Shown here one piece after another: positions 24,999 to 33,994 of a stretch of 64,000 bases of DNA. The notes under the pieces are model-generated. The model saw only the letters and a list, made by a program, of their open reading frames with translations. It was not told where the DNA came from and made no database searches. The number at the start of each line of letters is the position of its first letter. The first letter of the stretch is position 1. Made by a program: the position numbers and the translations under genes. Source of the DNA: Synergistaceae bacterium (GTDB lineage: Bacteria; Synergistota; Synergistia; Synergistales; Aminobacteriaceae); assembly GCA_018436725.1 (NCBI GenBank), contig JAHDKT010000035.1, positions 1 through 64,000 on the forward strand, given 5' to 3'.

Positions 24999-26537
24999 AT
25001 GAGGAGAAACAGCTTATTGATCGTGGCGTGCGCATTCTTTCTGCTCCTGCCGGCGCTTGCCCCGGCAGCGGATGTGAAGGCGCTTCTCGGCGAGGCGAAC
25101 ACGCTTTTCCGAAGCGGGGAAAAAGACTTCATGTCGGGGAAGTTCGACGCGGCATGGGAAGCCGTTCAAAAGGCGAAGGTGATCATCGGACAAGCCAAAG
25201 AAGCGGACCCGTCGAACACTCAGGTAACTTCTCTCGAACGCCGGATCGATCAGCTTGCGGAAAAGATAGCGAAGAGGAGAGAAGCCTCGGAGTCGAAGGC
25301 CGGCGCGTCCGCGGGGTCTTCGGGAACGGCTGCGCCTCCGGCCAGGCTCCCCGCGACGGCGACACGCTATCTTCGCGAGTCGGACAGGCCTCTTTCGCAA
25401 ATCGAGAGCATGCTCGGCGCCCAGAGGGAGAAGTATACAACGGAATCGCTCGCCCGGAGGGTAAAAGAGCAGCTTCAGACTGTCGAGCAGAATATCGGCA
25501 AGCTGCTTTCCGAGTTCGCCGAGTTCAAAGAGCACCCTGAAGTCGTGGCCAGGATACAAAAGATGGAGGCCGCGCAGCACGAGCTGGCCATTCTCGAAAA
25601 GACCGCGGCCGAAAGCGCGGCGGCTGCGGAGAAGGCGAAGGCCGCCCGCGAAGCCGAAAGCGGCGAGTGGCTGCGCAAGCTGCGCCCGTATGTCGCCTCG
25701 AAAAGCGGAATGGACGACGCCCCCTATCTGGATCCCGAGAAGGAGATGCTCTCCTACGCAGGCTTCGACATCGCTCCCGAGGAGCTGGGCAAACGGCACA
25801 GAATCCATGGGGAAGCGGCCGCGCTCCTGAACGAGTACAAAAACGCCGGGGTACGGGAACCGCTTGAGCTTCTCGACGAAACGGTCAAGGAGATCGAACG
25901 AAGGCTCGAGCAATTCTCATCGGCGCTTCGAAGCTTGGGAAACACGGCTCTCGGCGATGCGCGAACCCAGCTCGACTGGGGAAAGAAGTTCATCGAGGAG
26001 AACATGCCCAAGGCCCTGAAGGGAGGGGATTTCAATCTTCTCGGACGGGATGTCCTGGCTCGGATACAGAACTCCCTTGACTCGGCCGCAGTCTTCCTTC
26101 CGGCCGACGACGCGGGGCTCGCCGCCGCGCGGTCCGATCTGGAAGCGCTGATGAAAGACGGCGATGCGCTGAGGGAGCGGCGTGTGGAGAAAACCCGCAT
26201 GCTCCCCGAACAGTTCTCCGGCCCCGATGCGCAGTCGATACGCGCAATCGCGGAAGAGGCCGTCGGGAAGGAGCACCCCGGGGCCTCGCTGCTTCGCACG
26301 ACCATCATCTCCCCGGAATGGCGGAGCGACTGGCGTTTTCAGGAGGGGGCAGACAGAATCGTACGCATCGTCATGACCCGTCAGGTGTCCGTCCAGGCTG
26401 CGGTGAAGACGGGAGGCGACATCCTTCTGCTGACGATCGGCGTATACAGTCAGAGCCTGCCCGACTGGTCGTGGGGACCGATGAAGGGGTACGTCATGTT
26501 CACCGACAAGATGCTCGAAGAGAACGTCGGCAAGTAA
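24999..26537 (+). CDS. Secreted helical (coiled-coil) protein, last gene of the envelope cluster
   Basis: The protein has 512 residues with signal peptide (SLLIVACAFFLLLPALAPAA). Residues 27-85 look like a TPR-type helical hairpin (SGKFDAAWEAVQKAKVIIGQAKEADP). An Ala/Ser/Gly linker at about 95-120 is followed by long coiled-coil segments (145-225, 275-325). The last 100 residues turn into strands with aromatic residues (SPEWRSDWRFQEGADRIVRI; LPDWSWGPMKGYVMF). No known family recognised. ATG 24999 has GGGAGGTGG upstream. A hairpin terminator follows, closing the cluster. Confidence 0.75.
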   Translation: MRRNSLLIVACAFFLLLPALAPAADVKALLGEANTLFRSGEKDFMSGKFDAAWEAVQKAKVIIGQAKEADPSNTQVTSLERRIDQLAEKIAKRREASESKAGASAGSSGTAAPPARLPATATRYLRESDRPLSQIESMLGAQREKYTTESLARRVKEQLQTVEQNIGKLLSEFAEFKEHPEVVARIQKMEAAQHELAILEKTAAESAAAAEKAKAAREAESGEWLRKLRPYVASKSGMDDAPYLDPEKEMLSYAGFDIAPEELGKRHRIHGEAAALLNEYKNAGVREPLELLDETVKEIERRLEQFSSALRSLGNTALGDARTQLDWGKKFIEENMPKALKGGDFNLLGRDVLARIQNSLDSAAVFLPADDAGLAAARSDLEALMKDGDALRERRVEKTRMLPEQFSGPDAQSIRAIAEEAVGKEHPGASLLRTTIISPEWRSDWRFQEGADRIVRIVMTRQVSVQAAVKTGGDILLLTIGVYSQSLPDWSWGPMKGYVMFTDKMLEENVGK

Positions 26538-26553
26538 GTCCGCCAGGCGGGGA

Positions 26554-26593
26554 ACGGGAGCGCGCGGATAAGAAACAAGCGCGCCCCGTCTTT
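26554..26593 (+). terminator. Terminator closing the envelope cluster
   Basis: ACGGGAGCGCGC pairs with GCGCGCCCCGT, followed by CTTT. The T tract is short. Confidence 0.6.
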
Positions 26594-26678
26594 CCCGCCG
26601 CCGGAGAGGGCGTTCTTCCAAATCTCGAAACTGGTGTACCGAGGGAAATAACTGTCTCGTAGGGTGAGGGGAAGTGTC

Positions 26679-26707
26679 TTGACAAGGAGCGGCGCCTGGG
26701 GGATAGT
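26679..26707 (+). promoter_or_regulatory. Promoter of the hexuronate operon
   Basis: A perfect TTGACA (26679-26684), a 17-base spacer and GATAGT lie about 70 bases before the GntR gene. Confidence 0.6.
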
Positions 26708-26754
26708 AGATACGAAAGAGAGTGCTGATGTTTTTTTGCGGAAACGCACCTTGT

Positions 26755-26764
26755 ATACTAGTAT
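26755..26764. promoter_or_regulatory. Palindrome ATACTAGTAT, possible GntR operator
   Basis: A perfect 10-bp palindrome lies between the promoter and the start of the GntR regulator, a usual position for an autoregulatory site of FCD-type GntR proteins. Confidence 0.45.
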
Positions 26765-26778
26765 CCTTGGGAGGGCGC

Positions 26779-27477
26779 ATGTTATCGCTCGAAGTGCTTC
26801 AGAGAGAAAACGGGGAGACGGTTCGTGAATGGGCGTTTCGGACCATTCTCTACAATCTTGTGAACCTTGTGCTTCTCCCCGGCGCCGCCGTCTCCGAGAA
26901 CGACGTCGCGTCCGCTCTCGGCATCAGCAGAACTCCCGTGCGCGAGACGTTCATCCGTCTTGCGCAGGAGGGGCTGCTCGACGTCTACCCGCAAAAAGGC
27001 ACGTACGTCTCGCTCGTCGACGAACAGCGGGTCGAGGAGGGGCGTTTTATGAGACTCTGTCTCGAAGGACGCACCGTCGAGCTGGCCTGCGAGTTTTTCC
27101 CCTCCGAGAGCATGGTCGCCCTTGGTGCGAACCTCCAGCTCCAGCGCCTGGCGATCGGCGAGAAAAGCGCGTCGCGGTTCTTCTCGCTCGACGAGGAGTT
27201 CCACCGCATCATCTTCGCGGCATCCGACAAGCAACGAATCTGGGAGGCGATCCGAAAGATGGGATCGCACTTCAACCGGGTTCGCGTGCTCAGTCTGCGG
27301 GCGACCGACTGGGAAAAGGTGTATTCGCAGCACGAACATATCGCCTCCGCCATTTCCCGAAGGCGGCCGGACGAAGCGCGGGACGCGATGAACGAGCATC
27401 TTACCAAGGTGAATTACGATCTCGGGAGGCTCCGGCTGGAGTATCCGTCCTATTTCAAAACGGAAAAGGGGAGGTGA
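26779..27477 (+). CDS. GntR-family transcriptional regulator (FCD type)
   Basis: The protein has 232 residues. The N-terminal winged helix (about 10-75) contains VSENDVASALGISRTPVRETFIRLAQEGLLDVYPQKGTYV in family order. The C-terminal all-helical FCD ligand domain carries metal-binding positions in DEEFHRIIF and in QHEHIASAI. Such regulators answer sugar acids or other organic acids. Downstream lie a TRAP transporter, an SDR and mannonate dehydratase, so a hexuronate-derived effector is likely. ATG 26779 has GGGAGGG upstream. Confidence 0.9.
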   Translation: MLSLEVLQRENGETVREWAFRTILYNLVNLVLLPGAAVSENDVASALGISRTPVRETFIRLAQEGLLDVYPQKGTYVSLVDEQRVEEGRFMRLCLEGRTVELACEFFPSESMVALGANLQLQRLAIGEKSASRFFSLDEEFHRIIFAASDKQRIWEAIRKMGSHFNRVRVLSLRATDWEKVYSQHEHIASAISRRRPDEARDAMNEHLTKVNYDLGRLRLEYPSYFKTEKGR

Positions 27478-27518
27478 GCACCGGCTGCGGCGTTGACGAT
27501 ACCCTTGCGGATTGAAGC

Positions 27519-27540
27519 GCCCCCGGAGCCTTCGGGGGGA
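27519..27540 (+). terminator. Small hairpin between GntR and dctP
   Basis: CCCCCG pairs with CGGGGG around GAGCCTT. There is no T tract, so it may act on mRNA processing rather than termination. Confidence 0.35.
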
Positions 27541-27575
27541 AGCCCGGTTTTGTTGAACGAAAGGAGAATGGACCG

Positions 27576-28559
27576 ATGAAAAAAATCGCACTCTTGGTAG
27601 CAGCAACCCTTCTGGCGTCTCTCGTCTTCTCCGCCGCCGCTCTGGCGGAGAAGAAGCCCGAATTCACACTGAAGCTCGGCCATCTGGCCAACACCGAGCA
27701 CACCTGGCACAAGGGTTCGGTCAAGTTCGCCGAGCTTGTCGAGCAGAAGACCGGCGGCCGAGTGGTCGTGCAGGTGTTCCCCAGCGAGCAGCTCGGCAAG
27801 GAGATGGAGGTCATCGGCAATATTCAGTCCGGCATCGTGGACATGCTCATCACCGGAGAATCCATGATGAACTGGGCTCCTCTGTGCGGCCTTATCGCCG
27901 TTCCGTACATGATTCGCGACTCCGCGCATATGGAGAAGATCGTCGAGGGAGAGATCGGCCAGGCAATCGAGAAGGAAGTCATCGAGAAAGTCCGCCTTCG
28001 CCCGGTCGCATGGTTTGAAAGAGGCGCCCGCAATCTCACCTCCAACCGCGAGATCAAAAAGCCCGAAGACCTCAACGGTCTGAAGCTGCGCGTGCCGAAC
28101 GTGCCGCTGTTCGTCGCCACGTGGGAAGCGCTCGGCGCCAAGCCGACGCCGATGGCCTTCTCCGAAGTCTTCACATCGCTCCAGCAGGGGATCATCGACG
28201 GTCAGGAGAACCCGTACGATCTCATCAAGAGCGCCAGCTTCTTCGAGGTGCAGAAGTTCGTCAACAAAACGGAGCACGTGAGAGGCTGGATCTACCTCGT
28301 CATCGGCGAGGACAGGTTCCAGAGCATGCCCGAGGATATCCGCAAAGCCGTTCTCGAGGCCGGCAAAGAAGCGCAGGCGTACGAGCGCGAACTCTTCAGG
28401 GCCGAGCAGAATCAGCTCATCAAGGATCTCCAGGACAAGGGAATGACTTTCGTGGAAGTCGACAAGGCGGCGTTCATGAAGGCTGCCGAGCCTGCGGTGC
28501 TCGGATTCCTCTCCCCCGAACTGCAGGAGATGTACAAGAAGATCATCGCCATTCAGTAA
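27576..28559 (+). CDS. dctP: TRAP transporter solute-binding protein (hexuronate-linked)
   Basis: The periplasmic binding protein has 327 residues with signal peptide (ALLVAATLLASLVFSAAALA). It shows the DctP features: LGHLANTEHTWHKGSVKFAELVEQKTGG, the ligand-carboxylate arginine region with ERGARNLTSNR and NGLKLRVPNVP, and FTSLQQGIIDGQENPY. It captures an acidic solute for the DctQM permease encoded next. Given the downstream genes, the solute is probably a hexuronate or related sugar acid. ATG 27576 has AAAGGAG upstream. A strong hairpin behind it may keep binding-protein mRNA more abundant than that of the permease. Confidence 0.93.
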   Translation: MKKIALLVAATLLASLVFSAAALAEKKPEFTLKLGHLANTEHTWHKGSVKFAELVEQKTGGRVVVQVFPSEQLGKEMEVIGNIQSGIVDMLITGESMMNWAPLCGLIAVPYMIRDSAHMEKIVEGEIGQAIEKEVIEKVRLRPVAWFERGARNLTSNREIKKPEDLNGLKLRVPNVPLFVATWEALGAKPTPMAFSEVFTSLQQGIIDGQENPYDLIKSASFFEVQKFVNKTEHVRGWIYLVIGEDRFQSMPEDIRKAVLEAGKEAQAYERELFRAEQNQLIKDLQDKGMTFVEVDKAAFMKAAEPAVLGFLSPELQEMYKKIIAIQ

Positions 28560-28568
28560 CCGGAATCC

Positions 28569-28611
28569 GCTCCGGAGCCCCTTGCGCATAAGGGGGTTCC
28601 GGAGCTTTTTT
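28569..28611 (+). terminator. Attenuator-like hairpin between dctP and dctQ
   Basis: GCTCCGGA and TCCGGAGC form the outer stem, CCCCTT and AAGGGG the inner one, followed by six T residues. It lies inside the operon, so partial termination or 3'-end protection of dctP mRNA is likely. Confidence 0.75.
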
Positions 28612-28632
28612 CTGAGAGACGAGGACGCCCGC

Positions 28633-29112
28633 ATGAAAAAAACGCTCGCCGTGTTCAACCGCATCATGGAATTTTGCGTGATCGCCACATTCCTCGCTCT
28701 CGTGGGTGTGGTGCTGCTTCAAGTGTACGCCCGCCTCTTCCTTCCTAAATCGCCTCACTGGACGGAGGAGGCCTCTCGTTTTCTGTTCATCTATACCGTC
28801 AGCTTCGCTTCGGGACTGGCCATTCGCGAACGCGCCTTCGTCAATGTCGACGTCTTCACCAATCTGCTGCCGGAAACGGGAAGGAAGTGGCTCCAGATTC
28901 TGCTCGACGTTCTCGTCGCCGGATTCATGGCGCTGGTCTTCCAGTATTCCCTGAGAAATCTGGGGATCGGCAGGATGCAGACGTCGCCTTCCCTTCGCAT
29001 TCCCATGAACTATATATTCGCCTCCATGTCCGTCATGTCCGCCTCCGTCGTCCTCTACTCCCTCTTCGAAATCGGACGAGATATACGCCTTGTGCTGAAG
29101 GGGGGAAACTGA
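28633..29112 (+). CDS. dctQ: TRAP transporter small permease subunit
   Basis: The 159-residue protein has four membrane helices (about 10-32, 45-65, 85-105, 125-148), with family motifs WTEEASRFLFIYTVSFASGLAIRERAFVNVDVF. It connects to the large permease DctM, whose gene begins one base after this stop. ATG 28633 is chosen; the frame opens earlier through the hairpin region, but those residues are not family-like. Confidence 0.92.
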   Translation: MKKTLAVFNRIMEFCVIATFLALVGVVLLQVYARLFLPKSPHWTEEASRFLFIYTVSFASGLAIRERAFVNVDVFTNLLPETGRKWLQILLDVLVAGFMALVFQYSLRNLGIGRMQTSPSLRIPMNYIFASMSVMSASVVLYSLFEIGRDIRLVLKGGN

Positions 29113-29113
29113 G

Positions 29114-30391
29114 ATGGTCACAACGCTCTTCCTCGTCTTTCTCGTTCTGCTCTTCCTCGGCCTTCCGATCGCTTTCTGCCTTGGAATCTCCTCCCTGGTC
29201 TATCTCTGGATGGCAGGCATTCCGCTCATCGTGATCCCGCAGAAGATGTACTCGGGAATCGACGTCTTCGTGCTGCTTTGCATTCCGGGGTTCATCCTCG
29301 CCGGCAACCTGATGAACCGCGGCGGCATCTCCGACCGCATCATCCGCTTCTGCAACGCGCTTGTCGGCCACATCCAGGGCGGACTTGCGCAGGCCAACAT
29401 CGTAGCCTCGATGATCTTCGCGGGCATCTCCGGAACAGCGGTCGCAGACACCGCAAGTCTCGGCGCCATTCTCATCCCCGCGATGAAAAAAGAGGGGTAC
29501 GATGCGGAATTTTCCTGCGCGGTCACCGCCGCCTCTTCGACGATCGGCCCGATCATTCCGCCGAGCATGCCGATGATCATCGCGGGCACGCTTACCGGAC
29601 TTTCCGTCGGCCGCCTCTTCCTCGCCGGAGCCATTCCGGGTGTGTTGCTGGGTCTTGGTCTTATGGCGGTTACTTGGTATCTCTCGAAGAAACGAAACTA
29701 CCCGAAGGGGGAGAAGGTCCCCCGCCGTCTGCTGCTGAAGGAGTTCTTCGGTGCATTCTGGGCGTTGATGCTCACGGTGCTCATCCTCTACGGCATCATC
29801 GGAGGACTCTTCAGTCCCACGGAGGCCGCGATGGTCGCCTGCGTCTATGCGGTGGTGATCGGCATGTTCGTCTACAAGGACCTTTCGCTCAGGGATCTTC
29901 CGGCGGTGATCCTCGAGACCGGTATCACTACGGCGTCGATCATCGTGCTTGTCGGATTGGCGAACCTCTTCGCCTGGATTCTGACCAGCGAACGCATACC
30001 GCAGATGGTTGCCGACGCGATGCTGAGCGTCACTACGAATAAATTCCTTATCATACTGATGATCAATCTGCTGCTCCTCTTCGTAGGGACGTTCATGGAG
30101 ACGATCGCCGCGCTGCTCACGCTCTTCCCGACGCTGCTCGTGGTCGCGTTGCGCGTGGGAATCGACCCGATCCATTTCGCAATGATCGCCGTACTCAACC
30201 TGATGATCGGGTTGACCACGCCCCCGGTGGGCGTCTGTCTCTTCGTCGCCTCAAGCATCGGGAAGGTCTCCATAAGCCGCATCTCCCGGGCGGGCCTTCC
30301 TCTTCTTGCCGTGAGCATCTTCGTTCTCTTGCTGGTCTCCTATATTCCGGCGCTTTCGACATGGCTGCCCAACCTGCTCTTCAATCGCTGA
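29114..30391 (+). CDS. dctM: TRAP transporter large permease subunit
   Basis: The 425-residue protein has about twelve membrane segments. Family signatures include PIAFCLGISSLVYLW, the NIVASMIFAGISGTAVADTASLG segment, GPIIPPSMPMIIAG and TPPVGVCLFVASSIGKVS. It performs Na+-coupled solute uptake together with DctP and DctQ. The gene follows dctQ at one base, indicating coupled translation, and is followed by catabolic genes on the same strand. Confidence 0.94.
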   Translation: MVTTLFLVFLVLLFLGLPIAFCLGISSLVYLWMAGIPLIVIPQKMYSGIDVFVLLCIPGFILAGNLMNRGGISDRIIRFCNALVGHIQGGLAQANIVASMIFAGISGTAVADTASLGAILIPAMKKEGYDAEFSCAVTAASSTIGPIIPPSMPMIIAGTLTGLSVGRLFLAGAIPGVLLGLGLMAVTWYLSKKRNYPKGEKVPRRLLLKEFFGAFWALMLTVLILYGIIGGLFSPTEAAMVACVYAVVIGMFVYKDLSLRDLPAVILETGITTASIIVLVGLANLFAWILTSERIPQMVADAMLSVTTNKFLIILMINLLLLFVGTFMETIAALLTLFPTLLVVALRVGIDPIHFAMIAVLNLMIGLTTPPVGVCLFVASSIGKVSISRISRAGLPLLAVSIFVLLLVSYIPALSTWLPNLLFNR

Positions 30392-30453
30392 CGCTTTACC
30401 GCCGGGAGAACGCCCGGCGTATGTAAGAGAGAAACTGAAAGGAGAAACGCGAC

Positions 30454-31209
30454 ATGACATCCAAATTTTCGCTTGAAGGAAAACGGGCCCTGGTCACGGG
30501 AGGCGGAAGCGGCATCGGTCTCGCCATTTCGCAGGGGATCGTCGAGAACGGCGGTTCCGTGGTCGTCGTGGGCCGGAGAGAGGAGCTTCTCAAGGAGGCC
30601 TGCGACTTGATGGGGCCTCGGGCGTCGTACATGGTTCACGACGTCACCGACCTTCCGGGCAACGTCGAGTTCGTGAAGAAGCTGGAAGCGGTCGGTCCGG
30701 TCGACATTCTGGTGAACAACGCCGGGCAGAACATCAAGAAACCCGTCCTCGAGACTACCGACGAGATCTACCACAATATCCTCGAGGTGAACCTGATCGC
30801 CGTCTTCTCGCTCACCCGCGAGATCGGCCGCTATATGCTGGAGCGGAAACGCGGCGCGATCATCAACATCGCTTCCATGACCTCGCTCTTCGGCATCCCG
30901 TACGTGAGCGCGTACACGTCCTCCAAGGCCGCCATCGCCGGGCTGACGAAACAGCTCGCCACCGAGTTCTCCCCCTTCGGCATCACCGTCAACGCCGTAG
31001 CGCCCGGCTTCATCGACACCGCGATGTCGCGCAAAGCGTTCGAGGGCGACCCCGAGAGGAAGCGCAAGGTCCTCTCCCGTACGCCGATGAACGAGCTGGG
31101 GCTTCCCGAGGACGTGGCGAACGCCGTCGTCTTCCTCGCTTCTCCCGCGGCGCGCTATCTCACGGGAGTCATCCTTCCCGTGGACGGCGGCACGAGCATC
31201 GGATTCTGA
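30454..31209 (+). CDS. SDR-family oxidoreductase, probable fructuronate/mannonate oxidoreductase
   Basis: This 251-residue protein is a classical short-chain dehydrogenase: the cofactor loop TGGGSGIG (about 15-22), NNAGQ (about 89-93), the catalytic Ser in INIASMTS and YTSSKAA as the Tyr-x3-Lys pair. It is similar in outline to gluconate 5-dehydrogenases and to the SDR-type mannonate oxidoreductases. Standing next to mannonate dehydratase and a sugar-acid TRAP system, it most likely reduces D-fructuronate to D-mannonate. A different sugar-acid substrate remains possible. GAAAGGAG precedes the ATG. Confidence 0.85.
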   Translation: MTSKFSLEGKRALVTGGGSGIGLAISQGIVENGGSVVVVGRREELLKEACDLMGPRASYMVHDVTDLPGNVEFVKKLEAVGPVDILVNNAGQNIKKPVLETTDEIYHNILEVNLIAVFSLTREIGRYMLERKRGAIINIASMTSLFGIPYVSAYTSSKAAIAGLTKQLATEFSPFGITVNAVAPGFIDTAMSRKAFEGDPERKRKVLSRTPMNELGLPEDVANAVVFLASPAARYLTGVILPVDGGTSIGF

Positions 31210-31250
31210 GATTTGCATACCGCAGAGAGCAACAGAGAGGAGGTTTGCGC

Positions 31251-32297
31251 ATGATTCTGTCATTCCGCTGGTACGGCGAGAGCGACCCCGTCACTCTCGA
31301 CAAGATCCGTCAGGTTCCGGTGCTCAAGGGGATCGTCAGCGCGCTCTACGACGTTCCCCTCGGCGAGACGTGGCCCCTGGAGAAAATTCAAAAACTGAAG
31401 GGGGCAGTCGAGCGGAAGGGGTTCGTCCTCTCCGCCATAGAGAGTATCCCCGTGCACGAGAACATCAAGCTGGGGCGTTCCGACCGGGATGTTCTTATCG
31501 ACAAGTACTGCGCCTCCATCCGCAACATGGGGAAGGCGGGTGTTTCCGTACTCTGCTACAACTTCATGCCCGTCTTCGACTGGACGAGGTCGAACATGGC
31601 CATGCCCCTGCCGGACGGCTCCAACGCGCTTTCGTACGACGATGTCGAGGTACTGAAGATGGACCTCTCCAAGGGGACGAAGGATCTCCCCGGCTGGAGC
31701 GCCTCGTACGACGCAAAGGAGCTTCAGGCCCTTCTGGACGGATACAAGGAACTCAACGAGGAGGGGCTCTGGGAGAACCTGAAGTACTTCCTGGGAAAAA
31801 CCGTCCCCGTCGCGGAGGAGTCCAACGTCAAGATGGCCATTCATCCGGACGATCCGCCCTGGTCGATCTTCGGCCTGCCGCGCATCATCCGCGACGAAGC
31901 CGCCTACGACCGGTTCGTCAAGCTGGTCGACAGCCCCAACAACGGTTTCAGCCTCTGCTCGGGGTCGCTCGGCGCTCGTCCGGACAACGACCTTCCGGCC
32001 ATGATCCGCAAGTTCGGCGCCATGGGGCGCATCCACTTCGCGCATGTGCGGAACGTCAAGATCACGGGCAAGGGGGCGTTCCACGAGACGGCGCACCCGA
32101 CCGAGTCCGGCAGCCTGAACATGTTCGAGATCATGAAGGCCTATGCGGACACTGGATTCACAGGCCCGATGCGCCCCGACCACGGCCGCATGATCTGGGG
32201 CGAGACAGGCAAGCCGGGCTACGGGCTCTACGACCGTTCTCTCGGCGCTATGTACCTCGCCGGCCTCTGGGAGGCGCTGCAGCGCGGTCAAAAGTAA
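31251..32297 (+). CDS. uxuA: Mannonate dehydratase
   Basis: The 348-residue protein has the UxuA pattern: [13 protein letters not shown] at the start, [13 protein letters not shown] in the middle, [18 protein letters not shown] with metal-binding His/Asp, IHFAHVRNV and [12 protein letters not shown] with further His ligands. The enzyme converts D-mannonate to 2-keto-3-deoxygluconate in hexuronate breakdown. ATG 31251 has AGAGGAGG seven bases upstream, favoured over TTG 31245. It is the last gene of the operon and is closed by a long hairpin. Confidence 0.94.
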   Translation: MILSFRWYGESDPVTLDKIRQVPVLKGIVSALYDVPLGETWPLEKIQKLKGAVERKGFVLSAIESIPVHENIKLGRSDRDVLIDKYCASIRNMGKAGVSVLCYNFMPVFDWTRSNMAMPLPDGSNALSYDDVEVLKMDLSKGTKDLPGWSASYDAKELQALLDGYKELNEEGLWENLKYFLGKTVPVAEESNVKMAIHPDDPPWSIFGLPRIIRDEAAYDRFVKLVDSPNNGFSLCSGSLGARPDNDLPAMIRKFGAMGRIHFAHVRNVKITGKGAFHETAHPTESGSLNMFEIMKAYADTGFTGPMRPDHGRMIWGETGKPGYGLYDRSLGAMYLAGLWEALQRGQK

Positions 32298-32304
32298 AAA
32301 AGAC

Positions 32305-32358
32305 GATCCGAAACACTGCGCGAAAGCGCCGAGAGCCCTTAACGCAGTGTTTCGGATC
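32305..32358. terminator. Long hairpin between converging operons
   Basis: GATCCGAAACACTGCG and its exact complement CGCAGTGTTTCGGATC form a 16-bp stem between uxuA and the converging MFS gene. A-rich sequence precedes it, so it could terminate in both directions. Confidence 0.75.
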
Positions 32359-32368
32359 GATCATACGT

Positions 32369-33550
32369 TTATCGCCGATAGTTCCCCTCCCTTGAATGTC
32401 GTTTTCCCGTCCTGTACATAGTCGTGGCTGCGACGATTATAACGGCTGAAAAAATAAAAAAAGTGACGTAGTAGCCGACGATCTTCCCCATGTATGCCAG
32501 CAACGGGGGGAGAAGGAAAAAACCAACTCCCCAGAATACATAGAAAATCGCCGAGACGGTACCCTTCATGGTTGACGGCGCGCTATCGCCCAACAGCGCC
32601 AGAGCGGCGACGCAGAAGACGCCCAGACCGCATGCCGCCGCGAAGAGGGAGAGGAATACCGTCGTTCCGTAGAGAGGCGGAAACAGCGCCATACCCGCTG
32701 CGGCCAGCGTCAGTCCGGCGATCATGGCGACATCCCGCCCATTTTTGTCCGACAATCGCCCCGCGATGTTTTGGGAGATGCTGACTGCGATGTAAAAGAG
32801 AGCGAAGAAGAGGGAGACACCGCTCTGGCCGAAATTTTTCTCCTTGAGAAGAAGTCCAGGTATCACAGTCAGGAACACGCCGTATCCTCCGCCGTAGAGG
32901 CAGATTCCCGCGTACAGTTCGGGTCTGCGGATTCGGCTTATGGCGGACAGAACGCCGCGGAAACCTGCGGAGGAAGAATCACCCTTGGAAGAAAGGGAGT
33001 TTTCAGGCGGATGAACGAAAAACAAAATGATTGCCGCGGAGAGGAATCCTGCGACGGAATAGAGTAAAAACGCCGCGTTTTCGAAACGCAACGAGGGAAC
33101 AAGTACGGGGACAAGGCTCCCTGCCATCAGTCCCAGATGAAATGAAGCGTTGTATCTTCCGATAGCCTCTCCGCGAGAATCTGGAAAAAGCATCGAAAGC
33201 AACGCGGGAGCAAGCGCCCATACAGGTACCTCCGCGATGCCCTGCAACGCTCTGCCCGTCAGGATTTCCAGAACGGAGCGAGCGTTGAAGTAAAGCAATC
33301 CGGTGATTCCGGCGAGCATGTATCCCGATGCGAGAAAGAGTTTGCAGCCGTAGCGGTCAGAAAGTCGTCCCGCAGGAATTTGAAGAGCCACGAACGGGAC
33401 GGCGAAAAACGACGCGATGAACCCTACGTGCTCCATCGACCCGGAGAGACGGATCACCCTTTCCGGGAGAAGAGAGACGATAAGTCCGACGCCGAGCATC
33501 TGGACAAACGCAGCGATGCAGAGCGCGGACGAAGAATTTGTTGTTTTCAT
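32369..33550 (-). CDS. MFS transporter
   Basis: The 393-residue protein has about twelve membrane helices. The typical MFS loop between helices 2 and 3 is IPAGRLSDRYGCKLFL, and a second copy (NIAGRLSDKNGRDVAMI) sits at the corresponding place in the C-terminal half; a charged central loop lies at about 190-210. The pattern fits a drug or metabolite exporter but the substrate cannot be told. GAAAGGAT lies upstream of the ATG. Its base use is slightly less GC-rich than its neighbours, and it lies next to a decayed intron, so acquisition by transfer is possible. Confidence 0.88.
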   Translation of the reverse strand: MKTTNSSSALCIAAFVQMLGVGLIVSLLPERVIRLSGSMEHVGFIASFFAVPFVALQIPAGRLSDRYGCKLFLASGYMLAGITGLLYFNARSVLEILTGRALQGIAEVPVWALAPALLSMLFPDSRGEAIGRYNASFHLGLMAGSLVPVLVPSLRFENAAFLLYSVAGFLSAAIILFFVHPPENSLSSKGDSSSAGFRGVLSAISRIRRPELYAGICLYGGGYGVFLTVIPGLLLKEKNFGQSGVSLFFALFYIAVSISQNIAGRLSDKNGRDVAMIAGLTLAAAGMALFPPLYGTTVFLSLFAAACGLGVFCVAALALLGDSAPSTMKGTVSAIFYVFWGVGFFLLPPLLAYMGKIVGYYVTFFIFSAVIIVAATTMYRTGKRHSREGNYRR

Positions 33551-33994
33551 GAAGAGCCATCCTTTCTTCTATACCCACTCCTGTATCCTTCGGTTCAAAG
33601 AAAGACAACGCCATCCGTCTCCGAAAAAAACGCGGAGGCAAATATAGGTATCTTTCGGCTTCCAGCGGTGGAGACGCTAGAAAGTCTTCGGAGGAGGCGG
33701 GCACAGAACGAAAAGTGGCATAATTTTTTCTCCCATGACTTCCGACGGTTTTCGAAAAAAATGAAAAGCGAACCGCTCGGGAATAACTTTTTTAGTTCCT
33801 TGGAGTATATCATGAACATGGGAGAACTTGGATTGTTTGAAGGTGCTTCCAAGGCTCCTTTTCCCAGTAGGGGAGCATCCGGTATGGGCGTTATCCGCCA
33901 TGTGCGAATCCTGAGCGGCGAGGGCGGCAGGAGCCGTTTCTGGAGACGAGGGGGTACGCGCGCCTTCGGCGCCGGAATAGGTGGACAGCCGACG
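33551..33994. other. Non-coding stretch between the MFS gene and the intron remnant
   Basis: About 440 bases with no supported gene. Long frames on both strands here lack ribosome sites and family-like residues. It contains the leader of the minus-strand MFS gene and several A/T runs (33715-33800). The right part may include eroded intron sequence that I cannot align by eye. Confidence 0.5.
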
